Shown piece by piece: positions 1-11,644 of a DNA stretch of 64,000 nt. The notes beneath the pieces were generated by a model. It did not search any database, had not been told where the DNA came from, and saw only the letters and a list, made by a program, of their open reading frames with translations. Both the position numbers and the translations under genes were made by a program. The first letter of the stretch is position 1; each line of letters begins with the position of its first letter. Origin of the DNA: Siderastrea radians (taxonomy: Eukaryota; Cnidaria; Anthozoa; Scleractinia; Rhizangiidae); contig CAXHKT010000125.1 in NCBI GenBank assembly GCA_964017195.1, positions 496,001-560,000 of the forward strand. The letters run 5' to 3'.

Positions 1-619
1 AAGGAATACATGTGGGCAACTTTAAATTTGTTTGATGGGGAGCAGTTTGATTCCCGGAGTGGTCTGTGGTGGTCGGAGAATTCCATGGGGCAAAAGATGC
101 CTTTTCTTCTTTGTCAAGTTTCTCATCCTCTGACCATAGCTAATGAAGATTCCTCCGTCTGGGTCCTGGATGTCTTTGCTTGCTGAGACCTTGATGATTA
201 GAGGAAATTTAGAATACTTAGATCAGTTTGTTTTTTGTTCTTAACACTTTGACTGGCAAATTTGCCAGATACCTCAGGGTAACTATTTGTGTCAAGATTA
301 TGCGAAATCCATATTTGACAGCTGGTAGGAGCACTTAGCATTCTTGTGAGTACTTCAAAGTTTGTGGAACGTCTAAAAGATCAACTGTTGAAGGTTAGTT
401 CAGTTAATTTTCTTTAATTATTTCTTGTGTTGGTATTATTTTACATGTAGTACAAAATGACAGTGCGATAACCAAAAAACACTACTGCTGTTACTGATAT
501 ATTCTTGTGTAAAAAGAATAACTTTATAAGTTTTCATGAGCCATTAAAACGTTATTCGTGGCATTCAGGTTAGATGTTTCTTTAAACTGATATATAATTA
601 TAGTTAAATTCCTCCAAAC
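1..619. other. Left flank, no gene seen
   Basis: Single-copy sequence left of the tandem duplication. I see no open frame longer than noise, no RNA gene and no clear repeat except the start of the CATGAAA word cluster at its right end. Confidence 0.5.
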
Positions 620-1010
620 ATCAACTTCATGGAAATTTCATGGCCATGAAATCGTGTGATCAAAATCCTTGCAATTTTATGACTCATGAAAATGTATTCA
701 TGACTCATGAAAGCGTATTCATGACTCATGAAATCAAGGCGTTTTAAAGGATATGTTTTTTCATGAGTCATTAAATTTTTTTCCAGGGCTTTTTCATGGT
801 GTGTGCACACTGAACTTCGTTTTCATGGAAAATTCATGACCCATGAAAGTCTTGTTTAACGACATTCATGGGTCATTAAATATATCCTAGCATTTTTTCA
901 TGGATATTTCATGCAATGAAATAAAGTCATGAAAATCCATTATGCAAGATTCAAGGCCCATGAAATGGCTTTCATGGGCTTTTCGAGGGATTTTCATGGC
1001 ATTTTAACAA
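620..1010. repeat. CATGAAA/TTTCATG self-complementary word cluster
   Basis: About twenty occurrences of CATGAAA or its complement TTTCATG lie at irregular spacing, often paired as TTCATGACTCATGAAA or TTCATGACCCATGAAA so that neighbouring words can fold on each other. The cluster is neither a simple tandem repeat nor a CRISPR: spacing is irregular and there is no constant repeat/spacer structure. The duplication breakpoint at 678 falls in it. Confidence 0.8.
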
Positions 1011-2472
1011 AACTGTAGTTCATAATGAGTTGAGAACGTTGAATTCTAAAATTTTTGATGAAAAAACGAACTGCCAAGTTTCCGTTGGGGATCTCCAAAC
1101 GCAGCTTTTTTTTTTGCGACTACAAACACACTTTTTTCTTATCTTAGATCAAAATCGTTATCAAATGCCGTGAAATTAACCAAAAATCGCTAGTAGCTTA
1201 TACAGATCAGTTTAACTCTCCCTTAAGGACGGTGCCCCTTAATACAGAGGTATTTTTTGCAAAGGTTGTGACTATGTGGAGAAAAGCAGATCTTAGCAAG
1301 ACCTATTGGAATCTAAAAAGAAAAATGCGGGTAATCGCGCATTTAATATCAGACATAATCAAGCACCCATAATTCCAAAACATGCTTCAATTTAAAAAGA
1401 ATGTATGGCAGGTTCTTTCCAAATTTAAGCTCAATGATGTCGCAAAAATGCGTAGTTACACGGATTGGATTCTGATAGCCCTTGCCGAGACTTGCTTTTT
1501 CCACATAGTCATCAACCGCACAAAAATACCGTTGTATTAGTCGGTAAATTCCTTAAGAAACCCGAAAATGTCGGACCGGAGCCAAGATGCGCAGAACGTA
1601 TGCGCAGTAACAAACGAGAGCACCGTCGTTAAGGCACACATGTAGGGACAAGTGCGGTAAACTTCCCCCTGTCTCAAGTCTCGGAAGCATGTCTCTTTGT
1701 GCGAACTACCCATTTCTCAGTAATTATCTCAGAAACTAAACCAGAATACTGAACAAAAACCAAATGTCTCACAGTCTAACCGAAAAGTGCTGTAATTGAC
1801 GATTATTTTACCCTTGATTATTGTACCCTTGAAGACTTCCAAACAAACGCAATATTATGATCACTCTCCACAGTCTGTATAGGTTACACCAGCGTTTCCA
1901 GGAACGTCAGAAAACAATAACAGCAGCTTTTCGACGATGCTTTGGTCAACGGTTTGGTTACCAAGACAATAAACCGCTGCCAAAGTGTCCCAAAGTTTCA
2001 GACCACACCCTTTCTTACCCCCCCCCCGGCCCTAAGCAAACTTCCTCACCCACTAGTAAGCGGCCCGCCCCAACAAACTTTCGACTCAGGAAAGATAACT
2101 AAATTAAACGGTGTCAAACTCAAACATACACACACAAACAAAGCAAAATACTAAGATGCTGTCAAAGGTGGGGACGCATAGGTTCATGCTGCGCCTCAAC
2201 AAACTTTCGACTCAGGAATGATAGCTAAATTAAACCGGTGCCAAACTCAAACATACACACACAAACAAAGCAAAATACTAAGATGCTGTCAAGGGAGGGG
2301 ACGCATAGGTTCATGCTGCGTCAAAATATACATAATTTTCCTACCGTGCAATCAGCCTTGCTGTTTCATCGTATTTGGCTCTTTATTTTTTTGCTAATTA
2401 GATCCTCCTTTACTACGGCATCTGGTCCTTTTATTTTGTTACGGTGGTGCAAAGCTATTTGTTTCCAATTAG

Positions 2473-2990
2473 ATCGATTGATCGATCGATCGCATTTATT
2501 CATTTAATCAATCAATCAATCAATCGATCAACCAACAATCGATCGATCACTAATGCATGCACCCTTGCCAAAAAAAGCCAAGAAAAGCGCGGAAACCCCG
2601 GAAAAGCCTGGAGACCCTGGCTTTCTTGGCTTTTCCCTGCTTTTTTTGACGCTGGAAAGCCTGGAAAAGCCAGGAAAGCATGGAAATTCCTGGCTTTCTT
2701 GGAAAGACCGGAATGTTCTTCCAAGAAAAGCCTGGAAAGCCAGGAGAGGGCTCTGGGCTTTCGCGGAAAGCGTGGATTTTGTCCATACAAACCGAACCCA
2801 GAAAAGCCAGGAAAGGCAGGAATGACTGTGCCAGGTGTGAACATTCCTGGCTTTCGTGGAAAAGCAGGACATGCTAACTCCTGGAAAGCCAAGAAACCCA
2901 GAACAGAAATCCAGGCTTTCCTGGAAAGCTGGAAATTTTGCATTGACTATTACAGTTCAAGTAAGCCAAGTCTAGGAATTCTTGGCTTTC
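2473..2990. repeat. GGAAAGCC/GGCTTTCC palindromic-word cluster with ATCR microsatellite
   Basis: An ATCA/ATCG tetranucleotide tract (about 2473-2552) is followed directly by about 430 bp built from the words GGAAAGCC, AGCCAGGAA and their complements in both orientations, giving many possible hairpins. All six frames appear open over part of it (Gly-Lys-Pro-rich on one strand, Phe-Pro-Gly-rich on the other). That is the expected by-product of a self-complementary repeat and not evidence of coding. A related but clearly diverged locus at 26275-27032, in opposite orientation, has the same two-part structure. Confidence 0.85.
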
Positions 2991-5900
2991 ATTTACCACC
3001 ATATTTCCAATCTTTAAAAAGTTACTATATTTTTACCAGTCTTACTGTATTGTCATTTCAGTTACATGTACTTTGAGAGTGTGATGTTTTAAAGGTTAGG
3101 AAATCTGGATATTTGCCTCTGAAAAGTTTGGAGAGGAACTTGAACTTAGTTTGGTAACCTTACACCTATAAAACCTAGAACTTCCTGACTTTCATATTAA
3201 TATACTTAGTATATCTAATGTTTCTTCGCAGTGCGAGTATTTTGCTAATTAAGTTTTGAATTAATAAAATGCTTCCTATAGGGAGTGAGTACTTAAAAGA
3301 ACTCACTTTGTAATAAATGTGCCTGGTTTTACAGGAATTTAATTTCTTATCTTAACATCACTCTATGTACTTGATCAAACATACAGGAATTGAGAATAAT
3401 GGAACTAGCACCAAAGCTAAAATGTTTTGATGTTTAAACAATTCTCCAAACATGCTTCATAGGAAATACAGAAGGCTTGTAAGGAAAATATGAATTTTGA
3501 TTTTGGGGCATAAATGACTAAGTAAATAAGGTATTACTAGGAATCCTTGAAAAACCAGGAGTTGAACCTGAGGCCTTAGAATTTGTGGCATGGCTGTTTT
3601 CTTTCTTATGAAAACCTGGAAATCCAGAAAGTGGTCTACTAAAGTTCTCAGTTAAAACCAGAGATTATTGTTGTTTTAGCTTTTCCTTGAAAACCTGGGA
3701 CTCCTAAAAATGGTAGACCTGAGCATTATACTTATGTATATATTTTTTTACAAAATGAATCTTGATAACATGGAAAAAGTTTGAAAGAAAAGCAGGCAGG
3801 GATTGTTAATTTTGAGGGCCATTAATGCAATTTTTAGTTTCAGTGCTACATGTAGCACAGTTCAACTGCACTTTATGTTGGGTGTTCTGTCCAGCCTTGA
3901 TTTATAACTATTTTTGTAATGCTGTGCAAAAGATACAGACAAAACATTGTGTGACCAATGAAAACTGTTTTGATATGACTGAGTGTAAAAAGCAATTTCT
4001 AGCAAATTAACACCTACATGTATGGAGCTTATGCAAGGGAAACTGTGTGAGACTGAGAATTTGTAAAAGAGCCAACAAACAAACTGAAAGGAAGTAATTT
4101 GATTGGTTTACTGGACAAAGGGAAATGTGCATGGCTTTCGGTTGGTTTAGCCAACAGGCAAAGCAAAGTGAATGGATTGTGAACTGAAAAGTAGCTTATC
4201 TCTTTCAATGTCACTGGTTTAAACTCAAATAGGTCACTGATTAAGCAAAGCTCTTCCCACCTTAAGCTTGTTTTGATCCTTTCAACTACATGTATAGACG
4301 AATGAAACCACTGAAGCTGTGAACATGCAGGCAAACCATTTTAGTGATTCATTACAAGCTACATGTAACCAACCAAAAGGTGTAAATTGTTATACAATAC
4401 AATACAAGTTTATTCAAGATGTAGCAAGTTAAGAGTCATTTGGATTAGGTCTGATAAATTTAATAAGTCGAAACCATGCGACCATGAAACTCTGGTCCCG
4501 GCTGCTGCTTTTTCCTTAGTTACAAGTCAGGAGTCATTTGGATTAGGTCTGGTAAATTTAATAAAGTTAAAACCATGCGAGCATGAAATTTCGGTCCTGT
4601 TCATTTATGTGAGAAACTGCCGGTTTTAGTGCTTGCAGATAACAAACTAAGAGTCTAATACCAAGAAAAGGCCTGGAACGTTTTTCCCCAATTACAGAGG
4701 GCTATGATATGAAATTCTGGCCAGGTAAACACTTGTTGCTTTATGGCAGCTCCCAGACTTCCCACTCTCCAATTCATTTAATACCAAACTTGTACCTGAT
4801 AATAAAATCTTAAGTGTTCCAAGTAGATGTATTTCACAATACGTCCACCTTCAGTGCAATATGTACTGTATTTATTGAAATGAAATTGTTGTTGTTGTTG
4901 TTGTTAAAGATCTCAAATGCAATAAAACAGCAAACTCCAGAAAAAACAGCAAGGACAGGTAAAATTATTTTAACTGTCTTTATTTTGGTAGCAGCAATCT
5001 GCATTTCTATAAGAAAACAGATGTATGTAAATGCATTGATCAAACACCCTTTGTCAAAAGGACAGAACTACGGAAAGCCCCAAAATTCATTTTTACCTGT
5101 AAATATTTCCTGTGAAGAATAGTTTATCTCTAATACACTGTACATGTACATGTACACCCAGTAGCAAGCAGCGAGGGTGTTCACTGAATACAAGTTTGTC
5201 TTAATTAATTAAAGAAATACCAGTGAGATGAAGTCCATGTCTTGGTCATTTGAAGCAGCAAGCCTGTTGTGAATTGCAAGGTCATGAAGATCTCCTAAAA
5301 AAAGAAAATGGTTTTACTTTACTAAGCAATTTGTATTTCAGTTAAAGTTTTATCTAAATATCTCATTAAACTGACAGCTTTTATATTACTTGGTGTCATG
5401 CGGTATGGACCGTCAAGATTTTAGGAGAGTTTTGAACAAAAATAGGAAGCGAAGTGGGAAAATTTTTCAAGAAGATTATTACAATGTATATGAGCAAAAT
5501 TAAAAGTTCTAGAATTAGCAACAGAATGAACAAATAATTAGCCCTTTAAGGCTTTAATTTCTTTTTAGTTCGACCAAATAACAGACATCATTAAAAGAAT
5601 TTTTTGCACACTATCAGAAGGCCTGCACAATACAGGTTGAAAGATCAACATTCCCAAAGTACCAGTGAGGGAGCTAATATAAATTTGAATGTTCTAGTTA
5701 AGCAAATAACTGTTTAGAAGCTGCTTCATTTCGCCCAGTCTTGGGCAAAATGAATGATGTGGGGGGGGGGGGAGGGGTTAATTTCACTTAGTAAAGTATT
5801 CATGCAGAGTTCAATATCTCTGGAATAATGTTTTTTAAGTCTGCATGTTCAGATCCGAATCGGATGCAAGATACACAATGTTGACAAATGTGCATGTACG

Positions 5901-7589
5901 AAGGCTTTCTGACATCACATAACTGACTTTGATACATGAGCAGCTTACACATGGGCCTTTTCAGGATTCAGTGGATTCATCTGTTAACATCATGTGATAA
6001 CTGCATTGCGGTAAAAAAATATATATTTCAGGAATTTCCTGCTGGATATGTCTAGTATCATAAAACGATAATTACCTTAGAGACCCTATTTCTGTCAACA
6101 ATAACACTATTTTTTAAAGCAAATCAACATGGCTAATATATAACAAAGCACCTGTGATAGGAGAAATCCCTCCGCTCCGTGTAATTCTGCAACATTTTGG
6201 CATAAGATTATAGTGAAAGGAAAAGTTTTCAACTCGACTGCCTTTAAGAGCCCTCTGCAGTGTTAGCAGAAAAAGTAGCTGAACCTCTACATTTATCTGT
6301 GTGGTAAGGTGAGATTTCCCCCAACAATATCTGGTAAGTCACTCAATAAAATATTATATTTTAATCTTTCTGGCAGGATAAAATGAAATTCTACAAATAA
6401 TAAAGCATGGAGAGCAGAACCCAGTGGGCTTTTACAGCAAAGTTTAAACCCTATTATGACAAAGGTTTAAGGTGTAACGAGTTTATTGTGATCTACATGT
6501 ACAGCATAATTTGGAGCAGAAAACATCTTGGATGACAGTTTTTGCTACAAAGTAGGAAAATACATTCTGGTGGGCATTATGGAAGAATACTGATTTTATG
6601 GTTTACACTGGTTAATATAAACCTCAACTGAGATGTACTAGCTCAGTCTTGTATGCACAATTGCAAGTAACGAATAATATTTGCATTCAGCTGTTTCACA
6701 ATCAAGTGTACCCATTTCCTTGACATAGTGTTACAAGGGTTTCCTTTAAAAATTATAACAAGCAGAAAGATCATTCTAAAGTTGTAAGCAGTAGAAACTT
6801 GTGCTAAACAAGACAAAAACAAAAATTTTGGAAAGCGGTTAATGTTTGCCAAAGATACAAAGGTTTATGTCATTAAGAAATGGGCCAATTACACTGTTAC
6901 GGTGTGACATTTCATATTGTAGTATCAAATAAAAGGAAGAATCTTTGAAGAGAAAAATTATTTACTTGAATATTCAATCAACCCAGAACGTCGTCTATCA
7001 TCTTCCTTTTTGCTGAACGTTGAACTGAAGAACAAGTAGGCCATTTTTTTAAAATATTGGCATCTATTACCAAACTCACCACTGTTACGGATTTTCTCTT
7101 ATATAATATGGTTATTGATTCAAATTCATTAAAACCATTAAAAAATGTGAAAACTCAACAGATCTTACATAAAAAATTGGCTTTATTACGCCTTATAAAA
7201 TGTGTGAATTTTTTGTTGTAAGTGACATCTATCAGCTCTCTCTCTGACTGCTCAAACACACACCCTAGGATTTCTGGAACATTCTGTAATGTCCGTCCCC
7301 CTACTGTTATCCCTCTGTCTATTATCTGCTTTTAGCCAACAAAGGCACATCATGTTTGCTTACAGTTGTCATATACAAGTGACATATAAATGTGATTGCT
7401 GGCTTCAACAAGTAAGAAAATACAGTATATTAAGATTTGTTGCCAAATGTAGTGTCCGTCCCCCTACAATGTGTCCATCACCATTCCTAGCAACACATTG
7501 TCTCAACATGCCCCACAAAACTAACTGTAGTTAAGCTACTGATAAAAAGTGAAAGATAAATTAAGATTGAGGTAAATATTATGGATTGG

Positions 7590-7960
7590 GGACCAGTGAC
7601 ATAATCCAAGATGGTGGCCATCTTGGATTTTACTTAGGACTTAAAAGATGTCAAAAGAGGGAGGAAATTAAAATCTTTCAATGTTAGACATGAAAAATAT
7701 GATGTAATTAAACATGTTGCTGCTTTTTGTGCTTTTTTCACAGAAAAGAGATGAAAACATGCATTTTTATTCGATAAAGGCTTGAGCCTGCTACTTATGA
7801 CATTATATCTCATAGCCATAGGAACCAATTCTCACCAAACCTATACCAAAATGTGTTATAGGGATATGCGTACAGCTACTGAAAATGGCATGTTCTGATA
7901 AAAAATCCTCTTGATAAAACTGGCAAAAACCTTATGGGAGAGGGTGGCATCCACCCCGCC
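7590..7960. repeat. Dispersed repeat related to the 43.06 kb MITE
   Basis: From the palindrome around the CCAAGATGG words at 7600-7628 to the GGTGGCATCCACCCC words near 7950, this stretch matches 43230-43620 in order and orientation. Examples are CTCACCAAACCT, AAAATGTGT, GGGATATGC and AGCTACTGAAAA. No coding potential is seen. Confidence 0.7.
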
Positions 7961-9023
7961 TTGTATGCCTGAAGACATTTGATTATCATGGCCAAGTGCC
8001 ATTTCTACACGCTATGCTTTAAAAAATACACAAAATGCTTTCTCTTGTTATAGAATAACTATATTTCATTTGGAAAGAGTGTATTTCCATATGTTTATTA
8101 TTATTATTTGCTTGCCATTAGAGTTCAGGTGGTAAGTTCTGTGATGTTGTAGTGTCCGTACCCCTTTGGCACAGCTAGATCTTGGCAAACTTGTGCCTCA
8201 ATATCAGTGAATTGAAGGCTATTTATAGTTTCTTTCTTTCTAATGATATGCTATTTTTGATAATATGAAGCATTACATGTCACTGAGGTTGCTTTTACTC
8301 CATTAAGTAAAATACTCTGTTGCTCTCTTAAAAAATTTCCTCTACTTTAGTAGTTACATTGGAAGACAACCATGTCGATTCCTACCAACTAAGTGGAAAT
8401 AAAAAAAAATTTTCTTTCATAAATGAAGCACAAACTACAGGATTTTACATCAAAATGTGCTTGGAATAGGATCTAAACCTTTTATCTGTCAAGTCAAAAC
8501 ACTGACTACCCCGTACCCCCAGAGGGTCATTTGAAAGGGGTGTTTTGTTTAGCTTGAAAAAAAGAAGTTTGTGCGAAGATCTTTCAGGCATGTGTGCCAA
8601 AGACGCCAAGCTTCTTGCACAAAATATTTATTTGTGGAAATGTACGTAGAAATTTATTTTTGACCCTAACTGACTGCCAAAAGGTACCCTTGATTGTGAA
8701 ACAGCCGATTGCTTAATAGACACAAATAAAACCGATATAACTCTAGAGTCGAAATGGCAGATTTTCTTTGCCAAAGAAAGGCTTCAGTATTGTCCAGTAA
8801 TTTATCTGTTAACTCCTTGAGTAAAATTTCCCTGGGTTTAACAGATGGACCAGGGCATTAGTTTGCCTGTTCTTTACTGTTCAATAATTTCGTTGTGCAC
8901 GAGCCAAAAACAAATTTATTTCCTCACCAGTCTAAGAAAGGTTTATTATGCAGGAATTTATCTGTTACATGTATGGCCGATCAGTTTGAAACTTCAACAT
9001 CCACCCCCCGGGCATACCCCAGG

Positions 9024-9333
9024 CAGGGCTCTATCTAGGGTATTTGAGGGATAGAAGCTTCTGGCCCAAAATGCCCAGCTTTCCCCCCCCCAAAAATATT
9101 GTTATCATTACAGTATAGAAGTAACTATATACATGTGTAAGAAAAATCAACCAGACGCGACGAGGTCAGTGCACATGAAGTAAGTATTCCCTGTCTAAGG
9201 ACACTATATGACAACGAACATAGAGTATTACAAACACTATCTCAAAATTGTGTTTCAAAATGCTCCAGATTGCATCTCAGTGTATATTCATTTCAAAACA
9301 TTTCCGGGGGGCATGTCCCCGGACCCCCTTAGG
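9024..9333. mobile_element. Truncated hAT-like MITE (left part)
   Basis: This starts with the same terminal CAGGGCTCTATCTAGG and the flanking CCAGG as the complete element at 17676-18050. It is cut at 9333 by the duplication junction, so the right terminal repeat is absent here. Confidence 0.75.
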
Positions 9334-9666
9334 TATGACTCATGAAAATGTATTCATGACTCATGAAAGCGTATTCATGACTCATGAAATCAAGGCGTTT
9401 TAAAGGATATGTTTTTTCATGAGTCATTAAATTTTTTTCCAGGGCTTTTTCATGGTGTGTGCACACTGAACTTCGTTTTCATGGAAAATTCATGACCCAT
9501 GAAAGTCTTGTTTAACGACATTCATGGGTCATTAAATATATCCTAGCATTTTTTCATGGATATTTCATGCAATGAAATAAAGTCATGAAAATCCATTATG
9601 CAAGATTCAAGGCCCATGAAATGGCTTTCATGGGCTTTTCGAGGGATTTTCATGGCATTTTAACAA
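9334..9666. repeat. CATGAAA/TTTCATG word cluster, second copy
   Basis: Copy of the 678-1010 part of the first cluster, carried by the tandem duplication. It lacks the first ~60 bp of the cluster because the breakpoint lies inside it. Confidence 0.8.
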
Positions 9667-11126
9667 AACTGTAGTTCATAGTGAGTTGAGAACGTTGAAT
9701 TCTAAAATTTTTGATGAAAAAACGAACTGCCAAGTTTCCGTTGGGGATCTCCAAACGCAGCTTTTTTTTTTGCGACTACAAACACACTTTTTTCTTATCT
9801 TAGATCAAAATCGTTATCAAATGCCGTGAAATTAACCAAAAATCGCTAGTAGCTTATACAGATCAGTTTAACTCTCCCTTAAGGACGGTGCCCCTTAATA
9901 CAGAGGTATTTTTTGCAAAGGTTGTGACTATGTGGAGAAAAGCAGATCTTAGCAAGACCTATTGGAATCTAAAAAGAAAAATGCGGGTAATCGCGCATTT
10001 AATATCAGACATAATCAAGCACCCATAATTCCAAAACATGCTTCAATTTAAAAAGAATGTATGGCAGGTTCTTTCCAAATTTAAGCTCAATGATGTCGCA
10101 AAAATGCGTAGTTACACGGATTGGATTCTGATAGCCCTTGCCGAGACTTGCTTTTTCCACATAGTCATCAACCGCACAAAAATACCGTTGTATTAGTCGG
10201 TAAATTCCTTAAGAAACCCGAAAATGTCGGACCGGAGCCAAGATGCGCAGAACGTATGCGCAGTAACAAACGAGAGCACCGTCGTTAAGGCACACATGTA
10301 GGGACAAGTGCGGTAAACTTCCCCCTGTCTCAAGTCTCGGAAGCATGTCTCTTTGTGCGAACTACCCATTTCTCAGTAATTATCTCAGAAACTAAACCAG
10401 AATACTGAACAAAAACCAAATGTCTCACAGTCTAACCGAAAAGTGCTGTAATTGACGATTATTTTACCCTTGATTATTGTACCCTTGAAGACTTCCAAAC
10501 AAACGCAATATTATGATCACTCTCCACAGTCTGTATAGGTTACACCAGCGTTTCCAGGAACGTCAGAAAACAATAACAGCAGCTTTTCGACGATGCTTTG
10601 GTCAACGGTTTGGTTACCAAGACAATAAACCGCTGCCAAAGTGTCCCAAAGTTTCAGACCACACCCTTTCTTACCCCCCCCGGCCCTAAGCAAACTTCCT
10701 CACCCACTAGTAAGCGGCCCGCCCCAACAAACTTTCGACTCAGGAAAGATAACTAAATTAAACGGTGTCAAACTCAAACATACACACACAAACAAAGCAA
10801 AATACTAAGATGCTGTCAAAGGTGGGGACGCATAGGTTCATGCTGCGCCTCAACAAACTTTCGACTCAGGAATGATAGCTAAATTAAACCGGTGCCAAAC
10901 TCAAACATACACACACAAACAAAGCAAAATACTAAGATGCTGTCAAGGGAGGGGACGCATAGGTTCATGCTGCGTCAAAATATACATAATTTTCCTACCG
11001 TGCAATCAGCCTTGCTGTTTCATCGTATTTGGCTCTTTATTTTTTTGCTAATTAGATCCTCCTTTACTACGGCATCTGGTCCTTTTATTTTGTTACGGTG
11101 GTGCAAAGCTATTTGTTTCCAATTAG

Positions 11127-11644
11127 ATCGATTGATCGATCGATCGCATTTATTCATTTAATCAATCAATCAATCAATCGATCAACCAACAATCGATCGA
11201 TCACTAATGCATGCACCCTTGCCAAAAAAAGCCAAGAAAAGCGCGGAAACCCCGGAAAAGCCTGGAGACCCTGGCTTTCTTGGCTTTTCCCTGCTTTTTT
11301 TGACGCTGGAAAGCCTGGAAAAGCCAGGAAAGCATGGAAATTCCTGGCTTTCTTGGAAAGACCGGAATGTTCTTCCAAGAAAAGCCTGGAAAGCCAGGAG
11401 AGGGCTCTGGGCTTTCGCGGAAAGCGTGGATTTTGTCCATACAAACCGAACCCAGAAAAGCCAGGAAAGGCAGGAATGACTGTGCCAGGTGTGAACATTC
11501 CTGGCTTTCGTGGAAAAGCAGGACATGCTAACTCCTGGAAAGCCAAGAAACCCAGAACAGAAATCCAGGCTTTCCTGGAAAGCTGGAAATTTTGCATTGA
11601 CTATTACAGTTCAAGTAAGCCAAGTCTAGGAATTCTTGGCTTTC
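11127..11644. repeat. GGAAAGCC palindromic-word cluster, duplicated copy
   Basis: Essentially identical copy of 2473-2990 within the second tandem duplicate, including the ATCR microsatellite on its left. Confidence 0.85.

Larger units (their letters stand above)
678..9333. repeat. Tandem segmental duplication, copy 1 (8656 bp)
   Basis: The sequence from 678 is repeated from 9334 at an offset of about 8656 bases. The copies differ by only a handful of substitutions (for example A/G near 1025/9680, T/C near 7275/15927, G/A near 7682/16335) and a few homopolymer-length changes (G run near 5760/14416, C run near 2018/10675). The left breakpoint lies inside the CATGAAA word cluster and the right one inside a MITE whose intact version sits at the end of copy 2. 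Two bases (TA) are shared at the junction, as expected for non-homologous joining. Apart from the repeat clusters listed separately I see no convincing gene; the short ORFs here have low-complexity or non-protein-like composition. An assembly artefact of two haplotypes is possible. Confidence 0.93.

Noticed and set aside
620..1010. CRISPR array
   Set aside because: Words are 7 bp, in both orientations and irregularly spaced; the host is eukaryotic.
2444..3076. 210-codon ORF (also at 11098-11730) and overlapping ORFs on the other strand
   Set aside because: They arise from the GGAAAGCC word cluster; several frames on both strands are open together, and the peptide is a low-complexity read-out of the repeat.
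4814..5122. ORF with poly-Leu signal-like segment (and copy at 13468)
   Set aside because: The hydrophobic run is a (TTG)n microsatellite, with an equally open Asn-rich frame on the other strand.
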